NCBI GenBank assembly: GCA_010279815.1
Contig: QEOQ01000694.1
Span: 756,423 to 820,422 of the forward strand
Reading direction: 5' to 3'
Source: Brachionus plicatilis
Lineage: Eukaryota > Rotifera > Eurotatoria > Ploima > Brachionidae
Length of the DNA stretch: 64,000 nucleotides
A program made the translations under genes and the position numbers. Shown in pieces: positions 11,826 to 24,086 of this stretch (its first letter is position 1; each line of letters begins with the position of its first letter). The notes below the pieces were generated by a model. The model did not search any database. It saw only the letters and a program-made list of their open reading frames with translations, and was not told the DNA's origin.

Positions 11826-11879
11826 TATCTATCAAATAAACGATAAAAGTAATTGTGAAATGATGTTATTATGATGTGA

Positions 11880-12369
11880 ATTTTTTTTTAATTGAAACAC
11901 GGAAAGCGCTTGATAAAAATCAAGTTGATAGAAATAAATGCATAATAAAAATTAGTCCTTTATAAATTTGTTTCTTAGATAAGTTTTTTTTTGAGAATAT
12001 AAATAATACAAAGATAAATAAAAGTAAAAAATGGTATCAATTAAAAAGTTAATTTTTTTTTATATTAGATCAGTAAATTAAGAATTATTTTTTCAAATTC
12101 AAGATAATTCTCGCTAGCATTTTGTCATTATTTATTGTTATTTTTAAAATTCAGAACAATTTTTTTAATTTTTTTCTTGTTTGGTTTGTAAAGGCCTTCT
12201 CATCCAAAATTTGAATTCAACGAAGAATCTTTCACATTCAACTTAGAGCAATTCTTTTATCACTTTTTTTCATTTTTTTTTAAATTTTTTATTTCTATCA
12301 AAAAGAAGGTTTGCATATTTTAGAAATTTCTAATATTTTCAGATAAATAACACAGCAATGGAATATTAC
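11880..12369. other. AT-rich intergenic, no gene seen
   Basis: Only homopolymer-rich sequence between the LINE and the next MITE. Confidence 0.5.
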
Positions 12370-12378
12370 CCAAAGTAA

Positions 12379-12710
12379 GGCATTGTGAATTTTGGTACAA
12401 AAAACAAAAACAAAAAAAAAAATGCCAAAACTTAGGTTCTAAAGGGCCAAAACATGTTCTGTAAATTTTAGCAAATGATACATCCTATGTATCATTTGCT
12501 AAAATTTGATTTTTATATTTTTTTTTTTGTTTGTTGTACTAAAATTCACATTTTTCTTAATTTTGCAGAATTTCGCAGAATTTTTATATTGGTGGTACAT
12601 AGGATGTATCAGTTTCTACAATATACGGAACATGTTTTTGTCCTTTAAAACCTAAGCTTTGGCATTTTTTTATTTTGTTTTTGTTTTTTTGTACCAAAAT
12701 TTACAATGCC
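12379..12710. mobile_element. MITE family B, copy 1 (Mutator-like)
   Basis: A 332-bp non-coding element begins GGCATTGTGAATTTTGGTAC and ends with the inverse, ending CAATGCC. A perfect 9-bp duplication, CCAAAGTAA, flanks it at 12370-12378 and 12711-12719. Internally it has a second palindrome around GATACATCCTATGTATC. A truncated copy lies at 29613-29785 in a golgin-84 intron. The 9-bp duplication suggests the Mutator superfamily, as for family A, but the termini are different. Confidence 0.88.
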
Positions 12711-12918
12711 CCAAAGTAAAATATTAGCGAATCTAAAGCCAATTTTTTTCAGATATTCCTTGTATAATTAAATAAAAAATTAATTTGTTTTATTTTTTAT
12801 TGTTAAATAAATTTAAAAATTAAATAATTGTTTTCTAAATCAAAAAAAAAATTAAAATTTTAAAAATAAATACAAATCTAAAACATTTCAAAGGAAAATT
12901 TTCAATAGTCAAAGAATT

Positions 12919-14385
12919 TTACATAGATAAAGACAATGAACCATACGAAGAGGCGACTGGTGAATTTATATTATAACTATTCACATTATAAACATTAGTA
13001 CACTGATATTTATTTTGCTTCTCTGTCGTTTCATCATCTTGACTCGATCTTTTTCTTTTTCCATTCGAATTGTTCACTATTTGTTGAGCTTGAAACTGAT
13101 ACATTGCCATTGATTGTGGCGAGGCTACTTGACCATTATTAATCAATGAATACTGAGGTGAAAATTTAAAAGAAGGCAATTGTCGATTAAAATTAGGAGT
13201 TGATGTGCACAAATTCGATTCGGACTGGTATTCTGATTTTACTGATGGATAGTATACATTTTGGTAGGGATTAATTTTTTGTGAATTATTAAAATTCATA
13301 TTTTGCAGTGATGAATCCGGATTTTTATTTTTTGCTGAGTCGATCATGTGACTTGAAATCAAGACGGAATTTTCGTACGTTCGCTCAGAATTCTCTCTAA
13401 ATCCCTTAGCAAATGGATTATTGTCAATTTTTAATTGTGTTATGTCAGTATTTTGATAAGCAGTGACAGCTATGAACTGTGTTTCCATGAAAGTAAAGGT
13501 TTTGACATTTTTCGAATCATTTTCCAAACTAACATGTATCCTTGGAATGTATTTGTGCATTGAATTCAATACCATTTGACCATCTACATTTGATTTGTTA
13601 TTGGTAAGCTTAAGTTTACCAAAAGCGATCTCATGCTTCATCCAAAATGCGCCAGTATTTGGTGAATCGGGGTGCAAATAAATACTTGTTTTGGTATTGT
13701 TTGTGGTGGTTTTTGAACTATTTGCGGCACCACACGGTACCCATTTGCCGCCTTGAAATTTCCAACTGTTCTCGTCAGCCTGCACAATGTCCACAAACAC
13801 ATTGTATTTCTTTTCCGGCTCTAAACCATATATTGTATACTGAAGTGTGGGAAACATGCGTCTACCTTGTTTTGTAATGATCATCTCGGTGGTATGGGCG
13901 TTAAATCTATCCCAGAGTGATTTATTGCTCAGCTTGATGCCAAAAGCGGAATCAGCTTGATTTTTGATAGTCTGGGAAGTTGACACATCCTTTTTTTCAG
14001 GTTTATCAATTTTTTTTACTTTTTTTACTTTATCCTGAACTGGTTCTTTGACACTCGTTACAGATGGTGAAGTGCTTGAGTTTGGAGAGGAGGCAGAAGA
14101 AAAACTTTCCAAATTTTGAGAGTCCTGATAATATTGAGGATAGAATTGGGTGTTGTTTGAATAGTAAGAATTGTCATAGTTGTAAATGTAGCCGTATTGA
14201 TTGCTGGTGGTGTATTGGGAATAGTCGTATTGATTTTGGTACGGATAGTAATAGGATGCTGAATTCTGCGGTTCAATGTAAGAAGATTGGTAGTTTTGGA
14301 ATTCGTACGAATTACATGGAGTCTCAAGTGATTGATTCTCTGGGTAAACATATTCAGAAGAATTGTTTTGAACTGATCCGATCAT
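12919..14385 (-). CDS. T-box transcription factor, T-brain/Eomes type (intronless)
   Basis: A 488-residue protein with a T-box DNA-binding domain at about residues 157-331. It carries [48 protein letters not shown] and [19 protein letters not shown]. The [10 protein letters not shown] and [10 protein letters not shown] signatures match the Tbr1/Eomes/Tbx21 family rather than Brachyury, which has ITALKIKYNPFAKAF. The N-terminal 110 residues are rich in Tyr, Asn and Ser (many YY, QY and NY pairs) and the C-terminal tail is Asn/Ser/Gln-rich, as in transactivation regions. A basic stretch near 121-132 ([12 protein letters not shown]) and KRKR at 443-446 may be nuclear signals. The whole gene is one exon, which is unusual because T-boxes normally carry several conserved introns. 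It is likely a developmental regulator. The start is the first ATG of the frame. Confidence 0.93.
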   Translation of the reverse strand: MIGSVQNNSSEYVYPENQSLETPCNSYEFQNYQSSYIEPQNSASYYYPYQNQYDYSQYTTSNQYGYIYNYDNSYYSNNTQFYPQYYQDSQNLESFSSASSPNSSTSPSVTSVKEPVQDKVKKVKKIDKPEKKDVSTSQTIKNQADSAFGIKLSNKSLWDRFNAHTTEMIITKQGRRMFPTLQYTIYGLEPEKKYNVFVDIVQADENSWKFQGGKWVPCGAANSSKTTTNNTKTSIYLHPDSPNTGAFWMKHEIAFGKLKLTNNKSNVDGQMVLNSMHKYIPRIHVSLENDSKNVKTFTFMETQFIAVTAYQNTDITQLKIDNNPFAKGFRENSERTYENSVLISSHMIDSAKNKNPDSSLQNMNFNNSQKINPYQNVYYPSVKSEYQSESNLCTSTPNFNRQLPSFKFSPQYSLINNGQVASPQSMAMYQFQAQQIVNNSNGKRKRSSQDDETTEKQNKYQCTNVYNVNSYNINSPVASSYGSLSLSM

Positions 14386-14465
14386 TTTTCTTTTTACTTT
14401 TTTCCAAGATTGATGCTTCGAACCAAAGATTTTTCCAAGTTTTTATATTATTTTTAAATTTCTAA

Positions 14466-17013
14466 ATTGAATACAAATCAATTATTAAAGCAGGAAGGAT
14501 AAAAAGGAAAACGAGTTTGAATCAGATAAGTTAAATTGAGTGAATGTTAAGTCACTCATCAAAAAAAGAGAAAAAAATGAACTTAATTGAATAGTTAGTT
14601 AAATTTTATAACTGATTTTTCATGGTTACCTGGAAGAAAAATACCTTGATACGTGTGATAAACGCATGCATGAATAGATAGAATAAACCGTCCTGTGGAG
14701 TTTTGGTGACTAATAAGCCCTATTCATGGAAAAAAAAGTGTATCACACATTTTTTAGCAAAAATTCTATGAACTTGAAATACCTGTTGGAGAGTCTACTT
14801 ATAATTCAAAAGCATTATCGGCTTTAAGATTCTAATTAGTGTGTTATTAAACTTTCGTTTTCGGCTCTTCTAAACAGAAAAGTTATCTAAATCGAATTCT
14901 GCTTTTAAGTTCAAATCTAGGCACAGGACTTTGCCAAGTTTTTATCTTAATCGCTTTAGTCTATCTTGCACGTGGATGGTTTTTAAGTTGTTTATTAAAA
15001 TTTTAATTCATGTCTTGACCGGATGGAATTGTAAACTTTATTTATAGGAGTGGAAAATTTGAAATCGGATAAATTAATTTAAAACCAGAATTTTGAAAAT
15101 TTAGTCCAAGCTAGTCTTCGTCTAATACATATTTGGCTTATTAGGTAAATTTTGAGCATTTTGGGTTCATTAATGAAACATATTTCAATTTTTTGGTGTT
15201 CATGCTAAATTGGCAAATATTTAATTGATAAATTAAATTAAAAAACCTAATTGATTAAATAATGAATTGATTACTTTTATTGATTTAGATTTTATTTATT
15301 GGTTGAAATTTTTTCAAATTTGTATTTTTTATTTTAGTATATAGGAAAACCAAGTTTATTTTTAAACATGATTGGTGTTGGTTGTATGCTATTTGGTATG
15401 ATTATATTCAATCTGTTTAATTTTTTCAAATTTTCAATCAACTAATTAATTAATTAGTTTATCTAACAAGTTTAACATTTTTATTTTATTTTATTGGTGT
15501 ATTTTTTATAATTTTTAATAAACAAAATTTTCCCAATAATTAAAAAATTTTTAATATTATTTTTGAATAAACTTTAAAATATTATTTTGGGATTTTTTAA
15601 ATCAAACTTTTTATTTTAGCCAAGTGATACGTATAATATGTCATAAACAAATTCAAAGAAAATTTTAATTTTTGGTTAAATTCAAAAATAAACAGAAAAA
15701 TATTTATTATTTGTCCTATTATTTTTATTTATTTTTTTTTCATAAAATTACGTCTATCTTGGCGATGTTTTAAAAAAAATTAAAATAAAAAGTTTAGATT
15801 ATATTATATCCAACAGGATAATAGTCGAGTTGCTTTTCTCGTTTTCTGTACCATTTAACCTGATACACAATTGACTGCATCGAGTCGATCTTTAACGACT
15901 TATTATTTTTGCCAAATGTATTAAAAAAATAATATTCTTAGTTATTTTCTAAATTTTATTTATATTTTTTTGTATTCAAGAAGATTAAAAATTCCGAAAA
16001 TTTAATTTGAAAGATTAATTAAAATTATCGCTCAACTTAAGGAGTCAACTACCATCTTTTTATTATTAAGGATCTTAAATTTTTCGTTCCAATTTGTTAT
16101 TCTAGAGCATTTCCTTTACTAAATTATAGAGTTTTTTTTTTCAAATTTTCAATGGTAATTTTCTTTAGTTTAGTTTTTATAGTTTAAAATTAACATTAAC
16201 TATTTTAATAATTTGTATTAAAGAAGAAAGTTTTTCATTGCATTATAGAATTAATATAAACCATTTTTTAATTTTTTAGATTTAATTGATTATAATTTTA
16301 TATAGTTATGCTACAGCTAGGTTCCAAACGTCATTAGGAAGTTTTTTAAAATACACATTTTTTTAAATATCCAAAACTGTATAATCAAATTATTTTTCAA
16401 CAAAAAAATTCTCTAATTAGCTCCCGCTCGAAATTGTTCTTAATCAATTACAGAATAATTTTAAATAAAATTAATATTTTTTAGGCAAAAAAATAGACTG
16501 CAATTTTTTGTATATTTCAGACTCTTAACAGAAAAATATTTCTATTATATAAAAAAAATTCTTGAAATTGGAACATTTCAACAGAATTGAGATATTATTT
16601 TTAAAACTATTCAATTTAATTTTTTGATCAGTATTGTAAATGTATGTTTTAATGAAAAAAAAAAAGATTAAATTTTTTTTGATCTTTGTTTTACGTTAAT
16701 CAAGAATCAAAAACTTATTTTAATTAGAATTATTTTTTTTATATTATATTTGAATCAAATGTAGTTCTTTTAAAATTTAGTTTTCCGATTTTAAACTAAA
16801 ATCAACTAATAAATAATCTGATCAGTAAAAAAGTATTGTTAATAACAGCTAATGTTGAATTATTTGTAAATTTTAATTTAAAATGCTTTTAATTTTGTCT
16901 TTTTGACCAAGTTGAAAATTTTATGCAAAAACTTGTTTCATTGATATATTTAAATTTAAAAAAGATTATTCTTTTTTAAAATTGAATCTAGTGAATTAAA
17001 TATTTGATTAACA
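14466..17013. other. Intergenic between T-box gene and CDK4/6, no gene seen
   Basis: The two genes are divergent, so about 2.5 kb holds both upstream regions. I see no further coding frame. The sequence just upstream of the T-box gene (about 14490-15000) is less AT-poor than the rest and may hold its control elements, but I cannot identify binding sites with any certainty. Confidence 0.45.
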
Positions 17014-18787
17014 ATGGCGATGAGTGCAAAAAATTCCCCTCTAAGCAGTCAACCTTTGTACGAAGAAATTTCGGTTGTTGGCACCGGTGCGTATGGAACT
17101 GTCTATAAAGGCTATGACTTGAAAACCTCAAATATTGTTGCAATGAAGCGCATTCGAATTCAGATTACTGAGGAAGGTCTACCGGTCAGTACAATTCGCG
17201 AAATAGCTTACTTAAGACAGCTAGAAAAATATGACCACAAAAATATTGTTAAATTACTCGATGTCATTAACGGGCCAAGACTTCCATCCGAACAAAGTGT
17301 TATCCTAATTTTTGAATTTATTGATTATGATCTAAATAATTATATAGCAAATTTTAGCTCTAATTTAAAACTAGAAAAAATTTACGATCTCATGCAACAA
17401 ATGCTAATCGGTGTAGATTTTCTACACACAAATCGAATAATTCATGTGAGTATTTTTTCTCTTAAATTTAAAATGCTTAATCATGACCAATATTTAATTA
17501 AAAAAAATTTTTTTAAATTTTTTATTTTTTTATTAGATTTTGATAATTAAAAAAAGTAAATGAAAAAAAACTGATTACAAAAAAAAAATTTAGATACACA
17601 ATTGGTCAAAAGGCAAAGTCAAACTTTGGCTTCATAATTGAAGATTAAAAAAATATTTAAAAAAATTGTTTTATTGGTAATGACAAAATTTAAATCGAAA
17701 TAAATCAATTTCTCTTACAAAACGAAATAAAAAAGTCAAAAAAATATCTAAAGTCAAAGTTTTGACTTCATGACTTTTACTTTTGACCAACTCCAGTTAG
17801 ATGTTATGTTACAACTAGTTTATGTATGTGGATTGATTGGTTTGAGAGTCATGTGATCATTGAAAACATTCAAGCTCTGACTTTAGATACAGAAAAATAT
17901 TTTTTTGATTTTTTTAACAATTGATTTCAAAATTTAAAAAAATTAAGAAAAATTAAATTTGATCGTTATACTAGTTTTTTAGATTAAAGTTAAATTAGTC
18001 TTTTAATTAATTTATTTTTAACTAGAGGGACATATTTTGATTTTAGTTTTCTTTTTCAGTTTTTTTATTGAATCACATGAATACAAGTCACTAGGTTTTC
18101 CCTTTATTAATTCATTTTTTAATGTTTTTTTTTTTTAACCAGAGAGACCTGAAGCCTCAAAACATACTTGTTACCAAAGATGGTATTATAAAAATAGCTG
18201 ATTTTGGATTGGCTCGAATTTATAGTTTTACCACAGTATTGACATCAGTTGTAGTGACTCTTTGGTATAGATCTCCAGAAGTTCTTCTTCACTCTACATA
18301 CTCATCAACCGTGGACATGTGGAGTCTTGGCTGTATATTTGCTGAGCTGTACTTACTCAGGCCACTTTTTATGGGCCAAAGCGACATAGACCAACTTTAC
18401 AAAATATTCGACATTATGGGCTTACCAAGTGAACAAGACTGGCCAGTGAACTCAGTAATACCACTTAAATCTTTTTCAACCAATTCAAATTTGAACAAAA
18501 ATGGAGACATTTTGAAGAAAATAATTCCAAATATTGATGATACTGGTTTGGATTTATTGCGGAATTTGCTTAATTTTAATATGAATGATAGAATAAGCGC
18601 CAGGAATGCACTTAATCATCTTTATTTCAGACAATTTGAAACTGATTCCAAAGAGAATTCGACTCCGGTTAATAAATTGAAAAATTGTGAAGAAAATGGT
18701 TTGGCTTCATTGCCAGACATAACTAATGTTTTTCAACCAAATATTCTCAAGCGAAAGAGAATTATTAATAACTCTCAAAAGAGCTAG
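17014..18787 (+). CDS. cdk4/6: Cyclin-dependent kinase 4/6
   Basis: Two exons, 17014-17445 and 18143-18787, join in phase 0 to give 358 residues. Visible kinase landmarks are the glycine loop GTGAYG (23-28), catalytic K45 in VAMKRI, PVSTIRE at 57-63 (the cyclin-binding helix, close to PISTVRE/PLSTIRE of CDK4/6), HRDLKPQN at 144-151 and DFG at 164-166. The activation loop has T178 followed by Ser, as in CDK6. ARIYSF and VVVTLWYRSPEVLL are also CDK4/6-like. The family pairs with D-type cyclins to drive G1 progression. The intron falls exactly between His and Arg of the HRD motif and contains a hAT-like MITE. The tail after residue 300 is unique and ends in a basic stretch (KRKR), possibly a nuclear signal. 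Confidence 0.95.
17597..17795. mobile_element. Short hAT-like MITE in CDK4/6 intron
   Basis: About 199 bp starting CACAATTGGTCAAAAGGCAAA and ending with the inverse, CTTTTGACCAACTCCA. The flanks TTTAGATA (17589-17596) and GTTAGATG (17796-17803) agree at six of eight positions, as expected of an old 8-bp duplication. The ends resemble those of the larger element at 58887-59630 (CAGAGTTGTTTAAAAGTC), so both probably belong to one hAT-like family. It is non-coding. Confidence 0.6.
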
Positions 18788-19665
18788 TTTTCAAAAACAG
18801 ATATTTTTTTGTTTAATTTTATTTTAATATAAATTTTTGATAAATGTCAGATTTAAGAATTTTTGTGAGAAATTTTTTGATTATTGACTATTTTTAAAAT
18901 AAATTGAATTTTTTTGTTATTGATTTTTGAGCCTCGATGTAGAAATTCTAAAATTTCCACTAGAAATTCATGATATTTACAATTAAAAAATGATAAAACA
19001 TATCTAATTTATGGAAGTTTAATTTTTCTTAAATCCTTAGCAAAAAGTAATTAAAAACAAACTTATTGAATGCAATTTTTTGGCTGCTGAACTTAAAGTA
19101 CTTCAAATAACATCGTGATGCCTGCGTTTTGTTTTTTTTTTCTTTAATAATTTTGGCTTTTTGATTACATGGCTTTTTCTGTAAAATTTAATTAGAATTT
19201 AGCGACTAAACATTATAATTAATTCTGGCAAATGACTGATATAAAAGTTTCATTTGAGCTCAAATTTGCCATTTAAAGTTCTCAGAGAATAAATTAGAAG
19301 TATTGTGTGCTGAATTGATAGAAATCTGTCATATCCTGTTCTTAAAAAATATTTATTTTCCTTTTTGTTCATATCCTGAAATCGCTTATTTGGATATATT
19401 TGAATATTCATTAATATTTAGTTTTTTTATCAAGATTAAGTAACATCATTATTCATTGCTACACAATTTTAAAATTCCGTCTATTTTTGCTTTAAGTAAT
19501 TATTTAACTTTTTGTGCCTATTTCAATATATCATTTTATTTTTTCAAAGACATAATTTCCATATTTATTTCATTAAGTCATCTAATATAAAAAAGCTTCT
19601 AAAATAAAGATTTCCTTATCATATTTTTCTTTTAGAGAAGCACAAACTCAAAAAATCTGGCCAAA

Positions 19666-20219
19666 ATGCATAGAAATACTATTTTGTTTGTTTTTTTGGG
19701 TACAACAATTTTTTTACTTATCAAGGTAATTTTCTTTGTTTAAATGTTCAAATATTTTACAAAATTAAAAAAAATTTGGATATCATTTTTTAAAAAATTC
19801 TTAAATATTTAAAATTAACCTAGGGATCCAATGCAGAAGTGAAAAAAAGTCTGCGAGATGTTGACCAAAATTCCAGTCCTGAGAGTGAAGATCAATATGA
19901 TCTTGAAAAGAAAAAACGTAGTGCATCTGATGAAAGAGGAGAATTATTGAGAGAATTTGTAGATAGATTGTCACAAAGATACAAGCAAAGCAATCAGCTA
20001 AACTACAAGCATGAGCCTGGTAGTGATTTAGATCTTGATGAAAATGTGAGTTCCCGATTCGGACCAAATAACGATGATTTTGATAGCCATTATGAAAGTG
20101 AAGAAGATGATTATAAACGACGAAAAAAAAGTTTGATTAAAAAGAAAAGATTCAGAGAGTATTTTAGAAAAAGAAATGCCTTTCAAAATAGATATAAAAA
20201 ATTTAGAGAAAATTTTTAA
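19666..20219 (+). CDS. Putative secreted preproprotein with dibasic sites (neuropeptide-like)
   Basis: Two exons, 19666-19725 and 19824-20219, join in phase 0 to give 151 residues. The first exon encodes almost exactly a signal peptide (MHRNTILFVFLG then a hydrophobic core), with likely cleavage near GSNA at 21-24. The rest is highly charged with clusters of basic residues suited to prohormone convertases: KKKR at 49-52, KRRKK at 118-122 and KKKR near 127. Between the first two lies a segment whose first part (residues about 55-73) would form an amphipathic helix (ELLREFVDRLSQRY), followed by an acidic stretch rich in Asp and Glu. There are no cysteines and no C-terminal amidation Gly next to the dibasic sites. 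I do not recognise a known hormone family. A splice-acceptor-like TTTTCTTTTAG lies 31 nt before the ATG. It could instead be a secreted acidic/basic structural protein. Confidence 0.65.
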
Positions 20220-21890
20220 ATTTTTTTTATCCTAATTATTCTAACATATTTATTTAGCTTTTTTTTTTAAATATATAATTACCATTAGCAACCCTTTTAA
20301 TAAAATTCTGGAGAATCATTTTTTTTTATATTTATTTAAAAAATTTAAGAAAATTAAATGTTAAACCCATCTAATCTTGTACAAACGAAACTTAAAGTTT
20401 AATTAATTTTTCAACTAAACTAAACTTTTTTTCTAACTTAAAAATAGATATAATTTAAAAATCTTAATTCTTGACTTTGGAAAAGGCTACAAATAAATGA
20501 GTTTTTTTTAATTGAAAAATCTAAAAAAAAATTTTCAAGTACTTGTCTTTGAATATTTTTCAGTCTTAGAAAATAATTTTTAAAATTTATTCTTTTTTGG
20601 TTATAAGACGCGAAGGAGACGTAGTCTTTTCATCTCTAACTTTCTGATCAAAAAAAGTGTAAAAAAAAGAATCGAGCCAAAATTTTTACTAAGAATTATT
20701 TTAGATTGAATGACTTAACAAAATAAGGAATTAAATCAGTTGACTCAATTTAATAATTTTGTCATGGAAAAAATAGTAAATTGTATGTGTAATTGCCAAA
20801 GCCTAATTACATTTACACACTCATTTCGATGATAAATCTCTTAAGGACTTTCGAATAAGGCTAATGTAAGAAATTTTTTTAGAATTTAAAATTTTATTTA
20901 AATGTTCTTTTAATAAAAAGATGCTTAAAAAATTATTAACATAATACTGCGATAAAAATTTCTCAAAATGCTTTCTATTTACTCTCTTTTTTGTCAGAAT
21001 TCATTTTTTTTCAATGCTTCTTTAAGATAAAAAGTTTAAACTGCTACAATTCAGGATTCACATCCATTTTAAAACATTTTATTTAAATTTTGCAAATTTT
21101 TTATAAAAATAATTAAAATAACAATTATTTAGTCCAAGAAATTATTTTTTTCCTTTAATAGCTAATTTTTCCATCCAAACTCGTAATTAAGAGAGCAGTT
21201 TAAATTTTATGACAAAGTATCGCTTTTCTTGCTCTTATTTTCTTTATATTAATTTCCATTTATCTAAAAAATTAAAATAATATTAAAAGGTTTCTTAAAA
21301 AATATTTTAAAAGTTTCGAGGTGTTTTTTATTTTTTTTTTTTCAGAATTTTTTTTTTGAAAAAACATTAATAATTCTTTTCAGATAATATTAAAAAAGTT
21401 TAAAATTTCTTCAAAGAGTATCTATAATATTTTTTAAATATTTATTTTAATCAAATTGTTTCAAAGATTTAATATGAAATTATGCACAACTAATTTTTTC
21501 AAGTCAATCGATATTATTATTGATATAATTATAGAGGTAATTTTTATCGATTCTCATAGTTTTCCATAAGATTTGCCACCATCTAAGCTTGGACTTAGCA
21601 AAATCCAGTTAAAGACCAAGAATTTGAATATATGCTAAAAAACGAAATGTCCTTTTTCTTTTTTCTTTTTTCTTTTTTCACGTTTTTAATTTTTACTTTA
21701 GTCTTCTAGGAAAATTATAGTGATCACGATCAAGAGTAATACAAAAAAATAATTTCAAATCATTTTTTTTGTAATTAATTCCTTAAGTTGAGTATTGTTT
21801 AATTAAAGAATTCAATAAGTCAAACGAAATTTTTTAGCACGAATTTAGTTAGAATACCACAATTTTTTATTTGACACCACAAATATTAAA
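20220..21890. other. Intergenic, no gene seen
   Basis: AT-rich sequence on both strands. A simple repeat of CTTTTTT units sits at about 21650-21680. Nothing else is recognisable. Confidence 0.5.
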
Positions 21891-21893
21891 TAA

Positions 21894-22257
21894 ATGTATA
21901 CATTTTTTGAAAATAAATCCAAAAAAGTAAAAATAAACACATTATTAAATAAAAAATCACTTTTTTATAATTGAAAATTGTTTGATTAAGAAAACCACAA
22001 GCAAATTAAAAATAATTATTATCTTTTATCTTTTGACATATTTCACAAATTTTGAAAATACTCAATTTAAAAATCTTGATTTTGGTCTTGATCTTAAACA
22101 CTATAAATGTCGTCATCAAATTTCAATAAAATTTGGGGTCTTAACCAAAAATAATCGACTTCGACTTTTTGAATTGAGTAAAAGATATCAAGGAAGGACT
22201 GAGGAATTATGCTCTATTAGTTATCAAACTGGTGGGAGAATATATAGCTGGCTTTGA
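21894..22257 (+). CDS. Doubtful small protein, possibly two exons
   Basis: The frame 21991-22257 has no ATG of its own near its start. It can be joined to a 33-nt exon at 21894-21926 (MYTFFENKSKK) through a 64-nt GT-AG intron of the size seen in neighbouring genes, giving 99 residues. The product would have a hydrophobic stretch near residues 18-30 (KIIIIFYLLTYF) and then a polar, basic region with two cysteines. I recognise no family. The codons look somewhat more coding-like than the surroundings, but this may be chance. Confidence 0.25.
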
Positions 22258-23317
22258 GTCGAGATATATTGAATACTTGACTCCATTGTGTAATTTCTAA
22301 CTTACTATCTCTTACATAATCATGCAAAATGTGAAAGTAAATGATGAAGCGAATATATTGGGCTATTCCAAATAAATTTACGATTTTTGCATTAGACTGT
22401 GACTAAGATGATTTAACTGAAAATGATACTTCAATTTTTGAAAATGACAAATAAATTTATCTGATACCGAATAAGAATACTAAGATGAACTGGAATATAT
22501 TTTTTTTGTGGCCGAGATACCCATGACATAAGGGTATTTGGGGGTCTCAAACAGAGCAACCCCTGAATTCTTGATTTTAAGGGCTACAAAATTAATTAAA
22601 TAGTTCAATGATCAAACTTACATTTTTTAATTGCTATTTTTATTTTAACTGATTTAAAAAAAAATACAAAATATCTTAAAATTTGACCGATAATTACCAT
22701 TTTAGGTAACTTATTGATTTTAAATTTAAAATTTATATATTTATATATATAAAAAAGGTCTTAGGTTCGTTCTGTTACGGTCCGATTAACCCACAAACAA
22801 TTTAAAATAAATAACTAATTTTAGATTCATTTTGTGCAAAAATTTTTCCTTTTAGTTATCTGTTGTGACATAGGTAGAGGTTTGGTGGCTTTTATTCCTT
22901 TTTGGTTTTCCAAAATTTACAGAACTTTTCAGGAATTTTTTTGAATTTGTTTAAATTTGATATTTTAATTATTCTGACGTAAAATTACAGATATTCCAGT
23001 AAATTGAATCAAATTTTGGTAGAATCAATTTTAAAAATCACAACTTTATTTTAAATAATAAATTTTCAAGTATTTTTTTTAATTTTTAAGCTTATTTTTT
23101 TGTATTCTATGATTATTTCCAGACTCGGAACCTAAACCAATAAAGCAATAAAAATGTGCTTTTTATCACTTTTAATTATTTTTTAAATCCTTGAATAAAA
23201 AAATTTTTTAAAATTTTTAGTCAATTGGGAATAATTGATAAATGTTTAGTTGGAGGCTGAGACAATATAAGATCATGCATTTTAAATTAAAAATAAACAG
23301 TCAAAATTTGCTCTAAT
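22258..23317. other. Intergenic, no gene seen
   Basis: AT-rich with a TA-rich run at about 22735-22755. No gene or clear repeat end is visible. Confidence 0.45.
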
Positions 23318-24086
23318 CTAGTTTTTATTTTCTTGATTCATTTCCTCTTCTAGCTTTATATGCAGTGGTTTTTTGGTGTCTTCAAATTTTGTAAAATATT
23401 TTGGATTAAAAGTTTTGAATTTTTGGTCTAAAATTTCTCTATACTGATCATAAATAGGATTACATTTGAAGCCGAAAAATTTTGCCTTTTCCAATTCTCG
23501 ATTAACAAACCGCACTGGATCGAAAACTTCGGTTTTTTTTTCATGAATTTTTTTATAAAGTTCCAGCAAGTTATTGTAGCGTTTTTCTTTAGCTTGCTTG
23601 CGCTTTTGAATCACAAAAAACAGCTTTTTTTGATATTTCTTCCTCTTCTTTATATTCATTTTCCGCGATCGCCATTTAGTCTCGCTATACAACGGCTTAC
23701 CGCAATACATTGGCTTATTTAGATCTTGATTTGCTTTTGGCAATTCTTTTTCGATCTGAAACCTCAAAAACGGGTCGAAAATTTCCTTATTTTTGTTAAT
23801 TTCAGGCAATGTCAACTCATGGCGTTTAATTATGTCAGTTATTTTAAAATCATTAATCGGAAGCTGAAAACTCTTTATCGAAGGACACTTGATTAATGGC
23901 TTTTCTGTGCTGTTTATCAGACTTAAATTTATTAAGTTTTGATTCTCTATTGATGGCCCGCTCAGCTGGCTGAAATATCGGGTTTGACTCGAAACTTTTT
24001 TATTTTAAATCTGATTAATTTTAATTTTTCAAACAAATTTTAAACTCACTTTTTAAGATTTTTTTAAACTTGTTCACTATTTGCAT
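23318..24086 (-). CDS. AURKAIP1: Mitochondrial small-subunit ribosomal protein mS38 (AURKAIP1)
   Basis: Two exons on the minus strand, 24086-24050 and 23994-23318, give 237 residues. The intron of 55 nt is GTGAGT...AAAG in phase 1. The C-terminal third has the family's basic signature: KWRSRKMNIKKRKKYQKKL, then a long KR-rich helix and a final FVNRELEKAKFFGFK-like segment. The joined N terminus, MQIVNKFKKILKISSQTRYF, is basic and lacks acidic residues, as expected of a mitochondrial targeting peptide, which supports the first exon. mS38 is a late-assembling protein near the decoding site of the mitoribosome. It lies 182 bp downstream of DHRS12 on the same strand. Confidence 0.82.

Noticed and set aside
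12919..14385. Brachyury as the identity of the T-box gene
   Set aside because: The [12 protein letters not shown] and [10 protein letters not shown] stretches fit T-brain/Eomes; Brachyury has different residues at both places.
13647..14465. Open frames opposite the T-box gene, and a second minus-strand frame at 14058-14351
   Set aside because: Shadows of the T-box coding sequence with no recognisable product.
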